From Microcystis novacekii Mn_MB_F_20050700_S1 (GTDB taxonomy: Bacteria > Cyanobacteriota > Cyanobacteriia > Cyanobacteriales > Microcystaceae), in assembly GCA_007096045.1 (NCBI GenBank), contig SFAU01000057.1, forward strand, positions 1 through 49,318: a DNA stretch of 49,318 bases. The letters run 5' to 3'. Under the pieces are notes generated by a model. The model was not told the DNA's origin and searched no databases. It saw only the letters and a list, made by a program, of their open reading frames with translations. Every line of letters starts with the position of its first letter. Position 1 is the stretch's first letter. Position numbers and translations under genes: made by a program. Below, piece after piece: positions 23,743 through 31,593 of the stretch.

Positions 23743-23793
23743 TATATCCAGGAGCATCGAGAGTATTTCAGGTAAAATAAGCTAAGAAAAACC

Positions 23794-24024
23794 ATGAATA
23801 TTGACACGGAAATTTGGCAAACAATTGCGGCAATGCCAGAATCTCTCAAACAAGAACTTCTCCATTATACTAAGTATTTGATGGTCAACTACTCGCAAGA
23901 TATTCCCCCAGAGCAGCATCCTGTCAAAAAACGTCGTTCAGGCATCTTAAAAGGAACATTTGTTCTACCATTGCCTGATGATTTTGATGAGCCTTTAGAA
24001 GATTTTAAGGAATATATGGAATGA
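23794..24024 (+). CDS. DUF2281 antitoxin-like protein, apparently without a toxin
   Basis: A 76-residue protein of the DUF2281/VapB-like type: a helical N-terminus (MNIDTEIWQTIAAMPESLKQ) and a C-terminal toxin-binding-like tail (RRSGILKGTFVLPLPDDFDE, ending EDFKEYME). Usually a VapC-like PIN gene follows at once. Here the overlapping ATG (24021) opens only a ten-codon frame, and then comes a MITE, so the toxin has been lost. Confidence 0.7.
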   Translation: MNIDTEIWQTIAAMPESLKQELLHYTKYLMVNYSQDIPPEQHPVKKRRSGILKGTFVLPLPDDFDEPLEDFKEYME

Positions 24025-24120
24025 GTGATTATCGCTATTTAGGCTTCTTTTAAGGTTCTTCAGGAGATATTATGCAAAACTAATAGGGGAAAATAGGCAA
24101 AAGGCAAGAGCAAGTAGCCT

Positions 24121-24227
24121 GTAGGTTGGGTTGAGCGAAACAATACTTGGAAAAAATGTCTCAATTCTCTTGAACAAGCGAAACCCAACAAAAAGTTGTT
24201 GGGTTTCCTTACGTCAACCCAACCTAC
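24121..24227. mobile_element. 107-bp MITE with GTAGGTTGGGTTGA ends
   Basis: GTAGGTTGGGTTGA (24121-24134) and its exact reverse complement (24214-24227) bound the element. A second hairpin lies inside: AAACCCAACAA (24181-24191) with TTGTTGGGTTT (24196-24206). No coding capacity. It sits where a toxin gene would be expected after the DUF2281 gene. Confidence 0.8.
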
Positions 24228-24266
24228 AAGACTACTTTCACCTAGTACTCGGTGTCCCTTCCTCAA

Positions 24267-24593
24267 TCAGGAAACGACACCAGTGAGCGTGAAGGTCTTG
24301 ATCGCTGGTGTGGCTGATTCCCACTCTCGACAACATCGGAGTGTGATCACGAAGGCTCCTGGATGTCCTGCCCGGAGTAGAAACCGCCGCTGCCCCCCAG
24401 TGCCGATACCTTCACCTGAAACCGTAAACTCGTCAAACTCGTCGCTAACTAGAACGATAGCTTGCGATGGAGATACATCAAGAATCCACCGATAACCTGT
24501 GGTAGGGTTCTCAGCTAGTACCACATCGAACACCTCACCCATACTGAGTTCAGTACTTGAGCCATTATTCTGAAGGGTGAAAGAATGAGACAT
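24267..24593 (-). CDS. Chagasin-family cysteine protease inhibitor (I42)
   Basis: The ATG at 24593 is chosen because it begins the recognisable domain; the upstream extension in the frame is low-complexity. The 108-residue protein has the three chagasin wedge loops: N29-P-T-T-G-Y34, then G62-I-G-T-G-G67, then R89-E-W91. Family members plug the active-site cleft of papain-like (C1A) proteases with these loops. It has no signal peptide. The gene starts 61 bases after the end of a papain-like protease gene on the same strand, so the natural target is very likely its neighbour. Base composition is GC-rich, like the protease gene and unlike the flanks. Confidence 0.88.
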   Translation of the reverse strand: MSHSFTLQNNGSSTELSMGEVFDVVLAENPTTGYRWILDVSPSQAIVLVSDEFDEFTVSGEGIGTGGQRRFLLRAGHPGAFVITLRCCREWESATPAIKTFTLTGVVS

Positions 24594-24654
24594 AGTTATC
24601 ACGGTGATACAGGAATTAATGCGCCCGCCCCCAATAGGAGGAGCGCACGTTGCC

Positions 24655-26247
24655 CTAGGGGTTGACGTTGATGGTGATGGTGACGCCCTGCCCCTTATTC
24701 TGGGTGAAAGCGGCACCGGTTTCTATGGAGAACGAACTCGGGACATCGCCCGTATCACCCACTGTTTCACCAGTGAGCGGGGCAGTAGATTCCGGGGTCA
24801 GCGTAAATGAGGCAGGAGTTCCACCCGATTCCGTAAGGCCGAAGCTGGACTTATCCGGCGTCATCCCCGAGGATGCCGCCGGCCCTTCGACACGAAACGA
24901 ACTTGGGATATCCTCCATCTGGCTGGGCTCTACGCTGGCAGCAGAGGTGTAGACATAGCACTGGATGCCCTCGTAGTTCCAGCCGTAGCGGCCGCTGCCT
25001 AGTTCACTCCAGTTGGTCGTGTAGAAATGGTCGCCAGCACTCCCGTTCCAGTAACGGTACAGCGGCACCGACCCAGATGCCTGAGCTGGAAGCACGTAGC
25101 ACTGGATGCCCTCGTAGTTCCAGCCGTAGCGGCCGCTGCCTAGTTCACTCCAGTTGGTCGTGTAGAAGTGGTCGCCGATGGAGGGATTCCAGTATCGGTA
25201 CAGCGGCACCGACCCGGATTTCTGGGCAGAGAACACGTAGCACTGGATGCCCTCGTAGTTCCAGCCGTAGCGGCCGCCGCCTAGTTCACTCCAGTTGGTC
25301 GTGTAGAAGTGATCTGTGGCATTCGGGTTCCAGTAGCGATAGAGTGGAACACGCTGGGAGCTGTCCTGGGGTACCGTCACCCCCCACATTGTCGCATCGA
25401 TACCGCACTCCCCATAAGCAATTCGGAAAAAGCCCTGATCGCCCCACGTTGTATTCCAACTATTTTTGCAGATCCAGCACTGAGCCGCGTCATCGTATCC
25501 AACTACGCACACGCAGTGACCACCGGCCCGTTCACCGGTGACATGCCGGTACACGCCTGACCTGTAGGCGAAAAAATCATTGTAAACCGTGAAGCAAGCC
25601 GCCAGAGCGCCCTGGCTTGAGAGCCACTCCTTCATCTGCTCTGGGTTGGTAAACTGGGTCCATGACGTGATTTTGGTGACGCGCTGCTGCCAGTTTGCAC
25701 AGAGATTGGTGCAATTCTGATCGCCGGCCGTGTACGGATAACAGGCATCGTCCACTACGCCTGTGTTCTTGAATCCATCAAGGGCAGGTGGGACCCACCA
25801 GCCCCCATTGGGACCGCTGCACATCCTCCCCTGTGCTCTGGCAATACAATAGAAAAGGTGCGCTTCGGATAGGTCAATGCTCAACCCAGGATTCTTGCGA
25901 GCAACGCGAAGGGTTGTTTCCACGGTTGCTACAGAGCCGAACGCAACGCATGAGCCGCAACTCCCCTGATCCTTCACCGGAGTGACGTAGTTGCTGCCCC
26001 CCACATTGCGCAAGTCGTAGCTTGCCGGACGGCCAAAGGCGGCAGCGATTCCCGCCGCGTGCAGCTGAAGGTTGGCTTGCGCCAGACCTTCGCGCTCGAT
26101 AAGTGACGGCTCTCCTGGCCCTGGTGTGTAACCCAGCCGTAGTTCACGCTCCTCCTGTAGCAAGTTGGTAAGCGACGTCTCGCCAACCTCCCAGCTTGCT
26201 CCCTGAGAGGCAACTTCCTGTGCTATTTCCTCGAATGGTATTGTCAT
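24655..26247 (-). CDS. Papain-like (C1A) protease with three C-terminal DUF5648-like repeats
   Basis: A 530-residue protein. The protease domain spans about 75-295: Gln94 and Cys100 in VKDQGSCGSCVAFGS, His244 in GGHCVCVVGYDD and Asn262 in CKNSWNTTWGDQGFF, so the full catalytic set is present. Residues 1-75 may be a short propeptide; there is no clear signal peptide. From 300 to 433 follow three near-identical 47-residue repeats (VPLYRYWNP...DHFYTTNWSELG.GRYGWNYEGIQCYV), of the type found in secreted cell-surface or lectin-like proteins. A Ser/Thr/Pro/Gly-rich tail follows. The gene is markedly GC-rich and lacks the HIP1 octamer, unlike its neighbours, which suggests transfer. A chagasin-type inhibitor is encoded next on the same strand. 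Confidence 0.9.
   Translation of the reverse strand: MTIPFEEIAQEVASQGASWEVGETSLTNLLQEERELRLGYTPGPGEPSLIEREGLAQANLQLHAAGIAAAFGRPASYDLRNVGGSNYVTPVKDQGSCGSCVAFGSVATVETTLRVARKNPGLSIDLSEAHLFYCIARAQGRMCSGPNGGWWVPPALDGFKNTGVVDDACYPYTAGDQNCTNLCANWQQRVTKITSWTQFTNPEQMKEWLSSQGALAACFTVYNDFFAYRSGVYRHVTGERAGGHCVCVVGYDDAAQCWICKNSWNTTWGDQGFFRIAYGECGIDATMWGVTVPQDSSQRVPLYRYWNPNATDHFYTTNWSELGGGRYGWNYEGIQCYVFSAQKSGSVPLYRYWNPSIGDHFYTTNWSELGSGRYGWNYEGIQCYVLPAQASGSVPLYRYWNGSAGDHFYTTNWSELGSGRYGWNYEGIQCYVYTSAASVEPSQMEDIPSSFRVEGPAASSGMTPDKSSFGLTESGGTPASFTLTPESTAPLTGETVGDTGDVPSSFSIETGAAFTQNKGQGVTITINVNP
24955..25375 (-). repeat. Three near-identical 141-bp coding repeats
   Basis: The DUF5648-like units recur at a 141-base period (47 codons). 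Long blocks are identical at DNA level, for example the stretch around CTCGTAGTTCCAGCCGTAGC in all three. Silent sites are conserved too, so the units arose recently or are kept alike by recombination. Confidence 0.9.
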
Positions 26248-26380
26248 CTGAAAGCTCCTAAATTACGGTTCTTCGTTACTCTGATTTTCTGTTTTTTGTC
26301 TCTACACTCCTAAGACGATCCCGCAACCCCATTTGTGAATTTTTTTCTCCCTCGGCTCACCCCCTCAAACCCACTTCAAA

Positions 26381-26462
26381 GCCTAAAGCCCTCTTTCCAT
26401 ATAACTTGTAGCCGTTTCCGCCTCTCTAGTGAGACAGGGAAGCCATTAAAAAAGCGATCGCA
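26381..26462 (+). repeat. 82-bp direct repeat, copy 1
   Basis: Closely matches 27723-27803 (shared blocks GCCTAAA.CCCTCTT.CCAT, TAACTTGTAGCC and GAGACAGGGAAGCC, ending in a HIP1 octamer). The two copies bracket the DUF5615/DUF433 pair and a dead antitoxin. Confidence 0.85.
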
Positions 26463-26494
26463 CTACGAGGCGACGCGATCACTTTTTAGGCTTC
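26439..26494. repeat. Long hairpin around a HIP1 site
   Basis: GAAGCC at 26439-26444 pairs with GGCTTC at 26489-26494, and GCGATCGC with GCGATC near the loop. A-rich and T-rich segments between them also pair. It may work as a bidirectional terminator or be an end of a small mobile repeat. Confidence 0.6.
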
Positions 26495-26607
26495 AATCCA
26501 AATTAAATGGCTCTCTCGACATCATGGGGTAAAATGTTCGCATATCTAGTTCTTCAATCAGAAAAAGAAGCCATCCGCACTCCGAGCAGTTTTGAGACAT
26601 TATCTTT

Positions 26608-26973
26608 TTATTCGCTCAACGGTAAGTATTCAAATCGGTCTTGATATTCTTTGGGAAAGGAAGCTCCCGCAATGATGATTAGTTCTGTGAGAGTTTCACC
26701 AATATCCTTGGATGGATCGATTATAAAAATACCCGGTACGTGATGACCCTCTGCGAGATGGCCTGCCAAGTGTTTAGGCATAGATTTCCGATTGTTTGTC
26801 ACTAAAATGAAATCATGAATCTCACACCAGATTAAAATCTCTGGGTCGAGAGTTCCTCTAGGAGGAGCGTCTGGATCGCCAATCATTCTGACAACAAGAT
26901 CGGGTGCTTGGCGCATCAGTTGGGTTCGGTACAGTAAGGCGATATGCTCATCAAGCAAATATTGGATCGTCAT
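26608..26973 (-). CDS. DUF5615 PIN-like protein (toxin-like)
   Basis: A 121-residue protein of the DUF5615 PIN-like family. It shows the N-terminal LLDEHIALLYRTQL (an acidic D-E-H in place of the usual PIN D), a middle DPEILIWCEIHDFILVTNN (second acidic site and the T-N-N motif) and the third region around GHHVPGIFII. PIN-fold proteins are usually RNases. It overlaps the DUF433 gene upstream by four bases, as in VapBC-type pairs. The catalytic activity of this family is less well tested than for VapC. Confidence 0.8.
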   Translation of the reverse strand: MTIQYLLDEHIALLYRTQLMRQAPDLVVRMIGDPDAPPRGTLDPEILIWCEIHDFILVTNNRKSMPKHLAGHLAEGHHVPGIFIIDPSKDIGETLTELIIIAGASFPKEYQDRFEYLPLSE

Positions 26974-27320
26974 ACAGCGTTCACTGACTCAGGAGACTCT
27001 TGCTGAACACCTACTTCTGCTTTTAATTGGCGAAACCTCTGGCGTGCAGGAGAAGGATTACTTTTTTGCTCTTCTCGTTGTTGACGGCAAAACTCTAGCC
27101 AGTCAGCCAAGTAAGCACCAACTCTCTCTTTATTATGTAGATAGTAAAGGATGGTGGCATAAACTTGTTCTAGGGTAATGGTCTCAAATTGTTGGGCAAT
27201 TTCTTCGGGGGTTTTGGCACGATAGATGTATTCGTATAGGACACTTTCGATACCGATGCGGCTGCCTTTGATACGGATATCATCAGAGGCAAGGAAGTTG
27301 AAGTAGTCTTGGATTCGCAT
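26970..27320 (-). CDS. DUF433 antitoxin-like protein
   Basis: A 116-residue protein with the DUF433 winged-HTH-like core: IKGSRIGIESVLYEYIYRAK, then TPEEIAQQFETITLEQVYAT and ILYYLHNKERVGAYL. It is the usual partner of DUF5615 proteins. The order (DUF433 first, 4-base overlap) and the helix-turn-helix support a role as DNA-binding antitoxin. Confidence 0.82.
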   Translation of the reverse strand: MRIQDYFNFLASDDIRIKGSRIGIESVLYEYIYRAKTPEEIAQQFETITLEQVYATILYYLHNKERVGAYLADWLEFCRQQREEQKSNPSPARQRFRQLKAEVGVQQESPESVNAV

Positions 27321-27412
27321 AGCAGTTGGGCTCTCCCGACATCATGGTGTAAAATGTTCGCCATGTCACATAATGCGACTTTCCTCATAAATTGGCAGTA
27401 TCTACATAAATA

Positions 27413-27622
27413 TAGATAGTTGTCAGGATTTTTGAGCAATTCTACAGCTTTTTTGAGATGCTGGCGGTTGGCTTCTGTTGAAAGAAGATAGTCCGTTTCA
27501 TCCATTTCAGCAGCTTATTTAATCAATAAAATCGCTTCGACAACTGTTCCTTCTGGTCAGTCCAGGGGAGGTAAATTAAGTTGACCATTTTTGATGATTG
27601 TTTGGTATTTTAGTGCATTCAT
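27413..27622 (-). pseudogene. Dead antitoxin gene with two in-frame stops
   Basis: One minus-strand frame from the ATG at 27622 reads MNALKYQTIIKNGQLNLPPL D, then TGA, PEGTVVEAILLIK, then TAA, and then AAEMDETDYLLSTEANRQHL KKAVELL. The first part resembles AbrB/DUF104-like antitoxin heads and the second the YefM/Phd-like N-terminal or C-terminal segment MDETxYLLS. The single frame with two stops means one gene inactivated by point mutations. The remainder (27505 onward to 27170) is not credible coding sequence. Confidence 0.5.
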
Positions 27623-27722
27623 AGTCTGCTATTCTTGAGACTTTATTAATTGTAGCAGTTTCAATGATAACTTTAAGGGCGGTGCGTTCCCCAATACAGA
27701 TCAATGTCGAAGCCGCTTTAGA

Positions 27723-27803
27723 GCCTAAAACCCTCTTGCCATCTAACTTGTAGCCATTTACGCCTCCCTATTGAGACAGGGAAGCCATTAAAAAAGCGAT
27801 CGC
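27723..27803 (+). repeat. 82-bp direct repeat, copy 2
   Basis: Partner of 26381-26462. It ends in the HIP1 octamer just before the HNH gene 3' end. Confidence 0.85.
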
Positions 27804-27808
27804 AAAAA

Positions 27809-28237
27809 TTATCCAAAAGGCGATCGCTCAATTATTCCCGCCTCTAGCAATAGCTGACGTTCCTCAACTCTGTCTTTACGGTTCAACTGTAATAATCGAA
27901 CCGTAACCCGACCAATAGCCGTTAAAGGGGTAAATTCAGCCCCACTCAGGCGAAAATGCTCATTCCATTGATTTAAACGAGGATGGTACAAGGGGATGAT
28001 TTCTCCCGTTTCTAGATCGACAGAAGCTAGATCGCTCCCCTTGTACTTGTTACACAGAGTACAGGATAGGGCTAAATTTTCCGCTTCAGTTCGTCCACCA
28101 TGTTTTTCTGCAATAATATGGTCAATTTCATGGGGCGCAAAGGTAGCCACATCAGGAATCAAACAATATTCACAACACCCCTTAGCTCGTTCATAAACCT
28201 GTCTTCGTAGCTCAACAGGAATATAGGTTTTGCTCAT
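27809..28237 (-). CDS. HNH endonuclease
   Basis: A 142-residue protein with an HNH nuclease domain. Zinc-binding pairs are CCEYC (about 22-26) and CTLC (about 59-62), the first catalytic His is in HEIDHIIAEKHGG and the N is in AENLALSC. It likely nicks or cuts DNA; the biological role is unknown. Its ATG overlaps the stop of the upstream 120-aa gene by four bases, so the two form a coupled pair. Confidence 0.88.
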   Translation of the reverse strand: MSKTYIPVELRRQVYERAKGCCEYCLIPDVATFAPHEIDHIIAEKHGGRTEAENLALSCTLCNKYKGSDLASVDLETGEIIPLYHPRLNQWNEHFRLSGAEFTPLTAIGRVTVRLLQLNRKDRVEERQLLLEAGIIERSPFG

Positions 28238-28596
28238 GGGGTTTGAGAGTCGTTAAGCTTCAAAAATGCCCTAGCTTTTGCCATTCTGACAATATGCTCT
28301 AAATATTGATAATGTTGCCATAGCTGTTCCTCGTCGGGAGTCAAATCCCCTGTGCGATTTTTCTCTAGGAGCATAGATAATTGAGCTTGTAAGGTTTTGG
28401 AGGGACGTAAGGCAATAATAGCTTCAGGATTGGGAAGACTTGCCAAAAATTCCAAGACTTCAGCCATTCCCGAAAAACCTTCTTGAGCAATAGCCTTAAA
28501 TTCTCGCAACCCTAACGCTAGGATTTGCGGTAGCTTATCTTCAAAGGGTTGAAGCTGAGTGACAACTTCATCAGGTAGCTCGAAGGTAACTTGCAT
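28234..28596 (-). CDS. Conserved protein coupled to the HNH gene
   Basis: A 120-residue helical protein beginning MQVTFELPDEVVTQL, a start typical of small antitoxin-like or regulatory proteins with a beta strand followed by helices. The middle (GMAEVLEFLASLPNPEAIIA) and the C-terminal ARAFLKLND show no catalytic motif. The four-base overlap with the HNH gene suggests that it controls or targets the nuclease, which is inference. Confidence 0.65.
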   Translation of the reverse strand: MQVTFELPDEVVTQLQPFEDKLPQILALGLREFKAIAQEGFSGMAEVLEFLASLPNPEAIIALRPSKTLQAQLSMLLEKNRTGDLTPDEEQLWQHYQYLEHIVRMAKARAFLKLNDSQTP

Positions 28597-28610
28597 GGGC
28601 TTTCTGGCTG

Positions 28611-28913
28611 ATGTTATTTGGGCGTTTAATCCATTCTAGTCCTTCAATTAGAAAAAGAGGCCATCTGATCAAGCAAATATTGGCTCGTCAACTGTATAAG
28701 TACACGAGGGAAAATCAAGAACCCGTTGCTTTGACAAATCATGGGGAAACGATTGGTTATTATATTCCCGCTCAATCTCAATCTCAGAAAAAAGATCTAG
28801 AGTCTTTACGCCAAGCTGTCACTAAACTCAGTAATAGGCTGGCTGAAAAAGGACTTACTGAAGATGATATTGCCACGGATTTTCAGGAGTTGAGAAAACA
28901 GAGCAATTTATGA
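28611..28913 (+). CDS. Phd/YefM-like antitoxin, N-terminus probably damaged
   Basis: The frame gives 100 residues. The recognisable part is LARQLYKYTRENQEPVALTN followed by HGETIGYYIP, the loop region of prevent-host-death antitoxins, and a helical tail. The first ~20 codons overlap a repeat-like segment (shared with 26546-26578 in another frame) and do not look like the normal Phd start, so the gene seems to be joined to foreign sequence. No toxin gene follows. Translation from an internal start is possible. Confidence 0.5.
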   Translation: MLFGRLIHSSPSIRKRGHLIKQILARQLYKYTRENQEPVALTNHGETIGYYIPAQSQSQKKDLESLRQAVTKLSNRLAEKGLTEDDIATDFQELRKQSNL

Positions 28914-28981
28914 TTAAAAAACGAAAATCACAATGGCAATTGTGGGGCAACCACGGGGGGATTGCCCCTACTAAATGTAAA

Positions 28982-29602
28982 CTAGAGATATTCGCCCAAT
29001 TGTCGCTGTAATGCCTCTCGCGCCTGTTGGATGCGCTTGCGAACATTGCTATTAGAAATAGCCAGCTTTTCGGCAATTTCTGGATAGGACATCTCTTGAT
29101 AAAACCGTAGGACAAATGGTTCTCGCAGCCTGGATGGGAGAAGCTCAATCGCCTGGCGGATCTGTTCTTCCATTTCTTCTTGGAGGATCAGAGAATCAGG
29201 AGTTTGCCAGCTTAACATTGAAGTTGAATTTTCATTTTTTGAGACAGTTTCAATATCTTCCACATTGCTGGCTTGGCACTGGCGTTCTCGATGAATATCT
29301 ACACAAAGATTGTGAGTCATGCGAGTCAGCCAAGCTTTAGGATTAGTAATTTTCTCAGCATGAATTGGCATTTTTTCATAAGCTTTGATAATGGCTCGAC
29401 TCAGGGCTTCTTCTCCATCTTTGCAGTTGCCTCCCATCCAAGTTATACAACGGAAGTAAAGGTAGTCTTGATGTGGCAACCAAAGAGACCAAAAAGCTTT
29501 CTGTTCTCCTCGACTTAGTCTTTTTAACAAATTAGTTTCTTCTCTTACAAATTGATTATTTTTCTGATAATTTTTGTTGATTTTATTGAGAGTTGCCAGC
29601 AT
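28982..29602 (-). CDS. RNA polymerase sigma factor, ECF-like sigma-70 family
   Basis: A 206-residue sigma factor with region 2 (about 30-100: FWSLWLPHQDYLYFRCITWM, AIIKAYEKM, NPKAWLTRMTHNLCVDIHR) and region 4 (about 145-203: LPSRLREPFVLRFYQEMSYP EIAEKLAISNSNVRKRIQQA). Regions 1 and 3 are absent, as in ECF/group 4 factors. It would redirect RNA polymerase to a small regulon. No anti-sigma gene is next to it, which is unusual for the class. Confidence 0.85.
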   Translation of the reverse strand: MLATLNKINKNYQKNNQFVREETNLLKRLSRGEQKAFWSLWLPHQDYLYFRCITWMGGNCKDGEEALSRAIIKAYEKMPIHAEKITNPKAWLTRMTHNLCVDIHRERQCQASNVEDIETVSKNENSTSMLSWQTPDSLILQEEMEEQIRQAIELLPSRLREPFVLRFYQEMSYPEIAEKLAISNSNVRKRIQQAREALQRQLGEYL

Positions 29603-30303
29603 ATTTCTATTCCCTCCAGGAAAGTGGTAATTAACTTGAGTTCGGGTTAAGCAGATTAGCGTTTTCGTTGAAGCTGTCTATCGACCGATGGCTGAAGTTC
29701 TTGGCATTCCTAACAGGTATCTACCCACGTTTCTTATCCCACTTTCCGCACAGGGTAAGCGCATCTTAACAATCCTTGACAAAATGAACTTTGTCTGGGT
29801 TGCCTACCCACGATTCAGACATATTTGAGGGTCGAGTTCGTAACTATTCTGATTGACTGGTATCACTGAACTTTTTTTACATTTGTACTTAAAAAACTAA
29901 AAACCTTGCTTTGCAAGGTTTTTAGGTATCAGTTTATTTGTTCTGTGTCCATGGCAGGTCTTGACTGGAGCCAGCGATCGCTGGATAATGAAAGCATAGG
30001 TGGGATTACTCAAAACACTCTCCAGTTAAGCTTCAGAGTCGATTGTAGCCAGTAATGGCTAGTCGATCAATCGCCAAGACGACCTTGGGGTAAGGTTTCA
30101 TTACTTTTCTTGGGGGGAAGTCCAAGTATCACTTGAAATGCCCATGCGGATCACAAAATTGGCCCATTGTCAATAGCGTTTGAGAGGCGCTCACCCTGAT
30201 TGTTGGTATTTCTGCAAATGTGAGATGCACCTATCAGTCTGGGGCTAGATCCAGGCGATAATAACTAGAAAAATGGAAAAACTGATAACTAATAACTGAT
30301 AGA
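29603..30303. other. 700-bp interval without a gene
   Basis: I see no convincing ORF or RNA gene. It contains the strong inverted repeat at 29897-29925 and three heptamers (AACTGAT, AACTAAT, AACTGAT at 30280-30300) that end next to the glgC stop. Confidence 0.55.
29897..29925. terminator. Perfect 13-bp hairpin, terminator-like on both strands
   Basis: CTAAAAACCTTGC (29897-29909) and GCAAGGTTTTTAG (29913-29925) pair perfectly around TTT. A-rich and T-rich arm ends give a U-tract in either direction. No gene ends close by, so it may also be part of a repeat. Confidence 0.45.
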
Positions 30304-31593
30304 TTAAATCACCGTCCCGTCGGGAATAGTGGCATTTTTGAAAATAACCACGATACCGCTGCGAACATAGAAACCTAAATCTTCGCGATTAGCTTCTTCC
30401 ACACGATCTTTGTTAACAATTAAAACATTGGAACCAATGCGAGCATTTTTGTCCACAATTGCCCGACGAATAGTCGAACCGGAACCGATACCCACGGGAA
30501 CTTTGCCATTTCCGATCAGACTTTCCCGTTCGGGGAAAGACTCATAAAAGTCCGATCCCATCAGCATTGTATCCTCGATCGTGCAGTCTTTGCCGACTCG
30601 ACTACGAATACCTAAAATCGAGTGATGGATGCGACATTCTTTGAGAATACAACCTTCAGAAATCATCGATTCTGTCACCGTACAATTGAGCATTTTTGTG
30701 GGTGGCAGATAGCGAGAACGGGTATAGATGGGGGCTTTTTCGTCGTAGAAACTAAAGGCGGGATTGGGTTGTTGGGTCAAGGCGAGATTAGACTCATAAA
30801 AGGCTTCAATCGTGCCGATATCTTCCCAGTAACCCTTAAATAAATAAGCCTGAAGATTGTAATCTTTAGCCGCCGAGGGAATGATTTCCTTGCCGAAATC
30901 GGTCTGTTCTTTATTGGCATCGAGCAGATCGATTAAAACATTCTTTTTAAAGACATAAATTCCCATGGAAGCGATGTAGGGACTTTGACGGGCTTGGTCG
31001 GGACTTAAGCCTAAAATCGTCGTATCTACCCGCATTCTTTCCAATTCTGCCCCTTTGGGTTTCTCATAAAAATCGACAATTCGCCCCGAATCATTAATTT
31101 TCATCACCCCAAAAGCGGAGGCGCGACGTTCATCGATGGGAACTACCGATAAAGTGATATCGGCGTTGGTTTCCCGATGGCGTTGGATGAACTTGCTGTA
31201 GTCCATGCGATAGAGATGATCTCCCGATAGAATTAGATATTCATCGATATCCCAATCCTTCATCGTCCAGATATATTGTCGTACTGCGTCGGCCGTGCCT
31301 TGGAACCATTGAGGATTTTCCATGGTTTGTTGAGCGGCCAAAACTTCCACGAAACCATCACTAAAACCCGTAAAATTATAGGTACGATTGAGGTGACGAT
31401 TGAGGGAAGCGGAATTAAATTGCGTCAACACATAGATTTTGTCAATCTGGGAGTTAATACAATTGCTGACGGGAATATCGATTAAGCGATATTTTCCCGC
31501 TAGGGGGACGGCAGGTTTTGCCCGCAGTTTCGTTAACGGATAAAGGCGAGTTCCGGCCCCGCCACCCAAAATAATAGCTAATACTTTTTTCAC
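30304..31593 (-). CDS. glgC: Glucose-1-phosphate adenylyltransferase (ADP-glucose pyrophosphorylase)
   Basis: The GTG at 31593 is chosen: it has GAGGG about ten bases upstream and gives the canonical start [20 protein letters not shown]. The frame extends 20 codons further up, but these are not family-like. The 429-residue enzyme makes ADP-glucose for glycogen synthesis. Catalytic and regulatory markers are [20 protein letters not shown], the [10 protein letters not shown] loop, and FYEKPKG, with the C-terminal beta-helix of hexapeptide-like repeats. The usual allosteric (3-PGA activated) class in cyanobacteria. Confidence 0.93.
   Translation of the reverse strand: MKKVLAIILGGGAGTRLYPLTKLRAKPAVPLAGKYRLIDIPVSNCINSQIDKIYVLTQFNSASLNRHLNRTYNFTGFSDGFVEVLAAQQTMENPQWFQGTADAVRQYIWTMKDWDIDEYLILSGDHLYRMDYSKFIQRHRETNADITLSVVPIDERRASAFGVMKINDSGRIVDFYEKPKGAELERMRVDTTILGLSPDQARQSPYIASMGIYVFKKNVLIDLLDANKEQTDFGKEIIPSAAKDYNLQAYLFKGYWEDIGTIEAFYESNLALTQQPNPAFSFYDEKAPIYTRSRYLPPTKMLNCTVTESMISEGCILKECRIHHSILGIRSRVGKDCTIEDTMLMGSDFYESFPERESLIGNGKVPVGIGSGSTIRRAIVDKNARIGSNVLIVNKDRVEEANREDLGFYVRSGIVVIFKNATIPDGTVI

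Larger units (their letters stand above)
26248..26607. other. Intergenic stretch with repeat remnants
   Basis: Contains one copy of an 82-base direct repeat (26381-26462) and a long hairpin (26439-26461 with 26475-26494, each arm carrying GCGATC). At about 26536-26600 a short plus-strand frame reads FAYLVLQSEKEAIRTPSSFE; a similar piece recurs near 28633, and neither is attached to a complete gene. Confidence 0.5.

Noticed and set aside
24873-25541. Long plus-strand frame of 222 codons inside the protease gene
   Set aside because: It is the antisense shadow of the 141-bp repeats in a GC-rich gene; the Arg/Ser-rich repetitive product has no sign of being a protein.
26536-26600. Coding-like fragment FAYLVLQSEKEAIRTPSSFE
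   Set aside because: A related piece is at 28633-28667, but I could not tie either to a named family, so they are mentioned under the intergenic stretch and not called as a gene.
27170-27505. Minus-strand 111-codon frame
   Set aside because: Only its first 31 codons look like protein and these continue an upstream frame broken by stops; the remainder is antisense or out-of-frame to the DUF433 gene.
29603-30303. Structural RNA or hidden gene in the 700-base gap
   Set aside because: I found one strong hairpin but no tRNA-like cloverleaf, no rRNA signature and no sustained frame.
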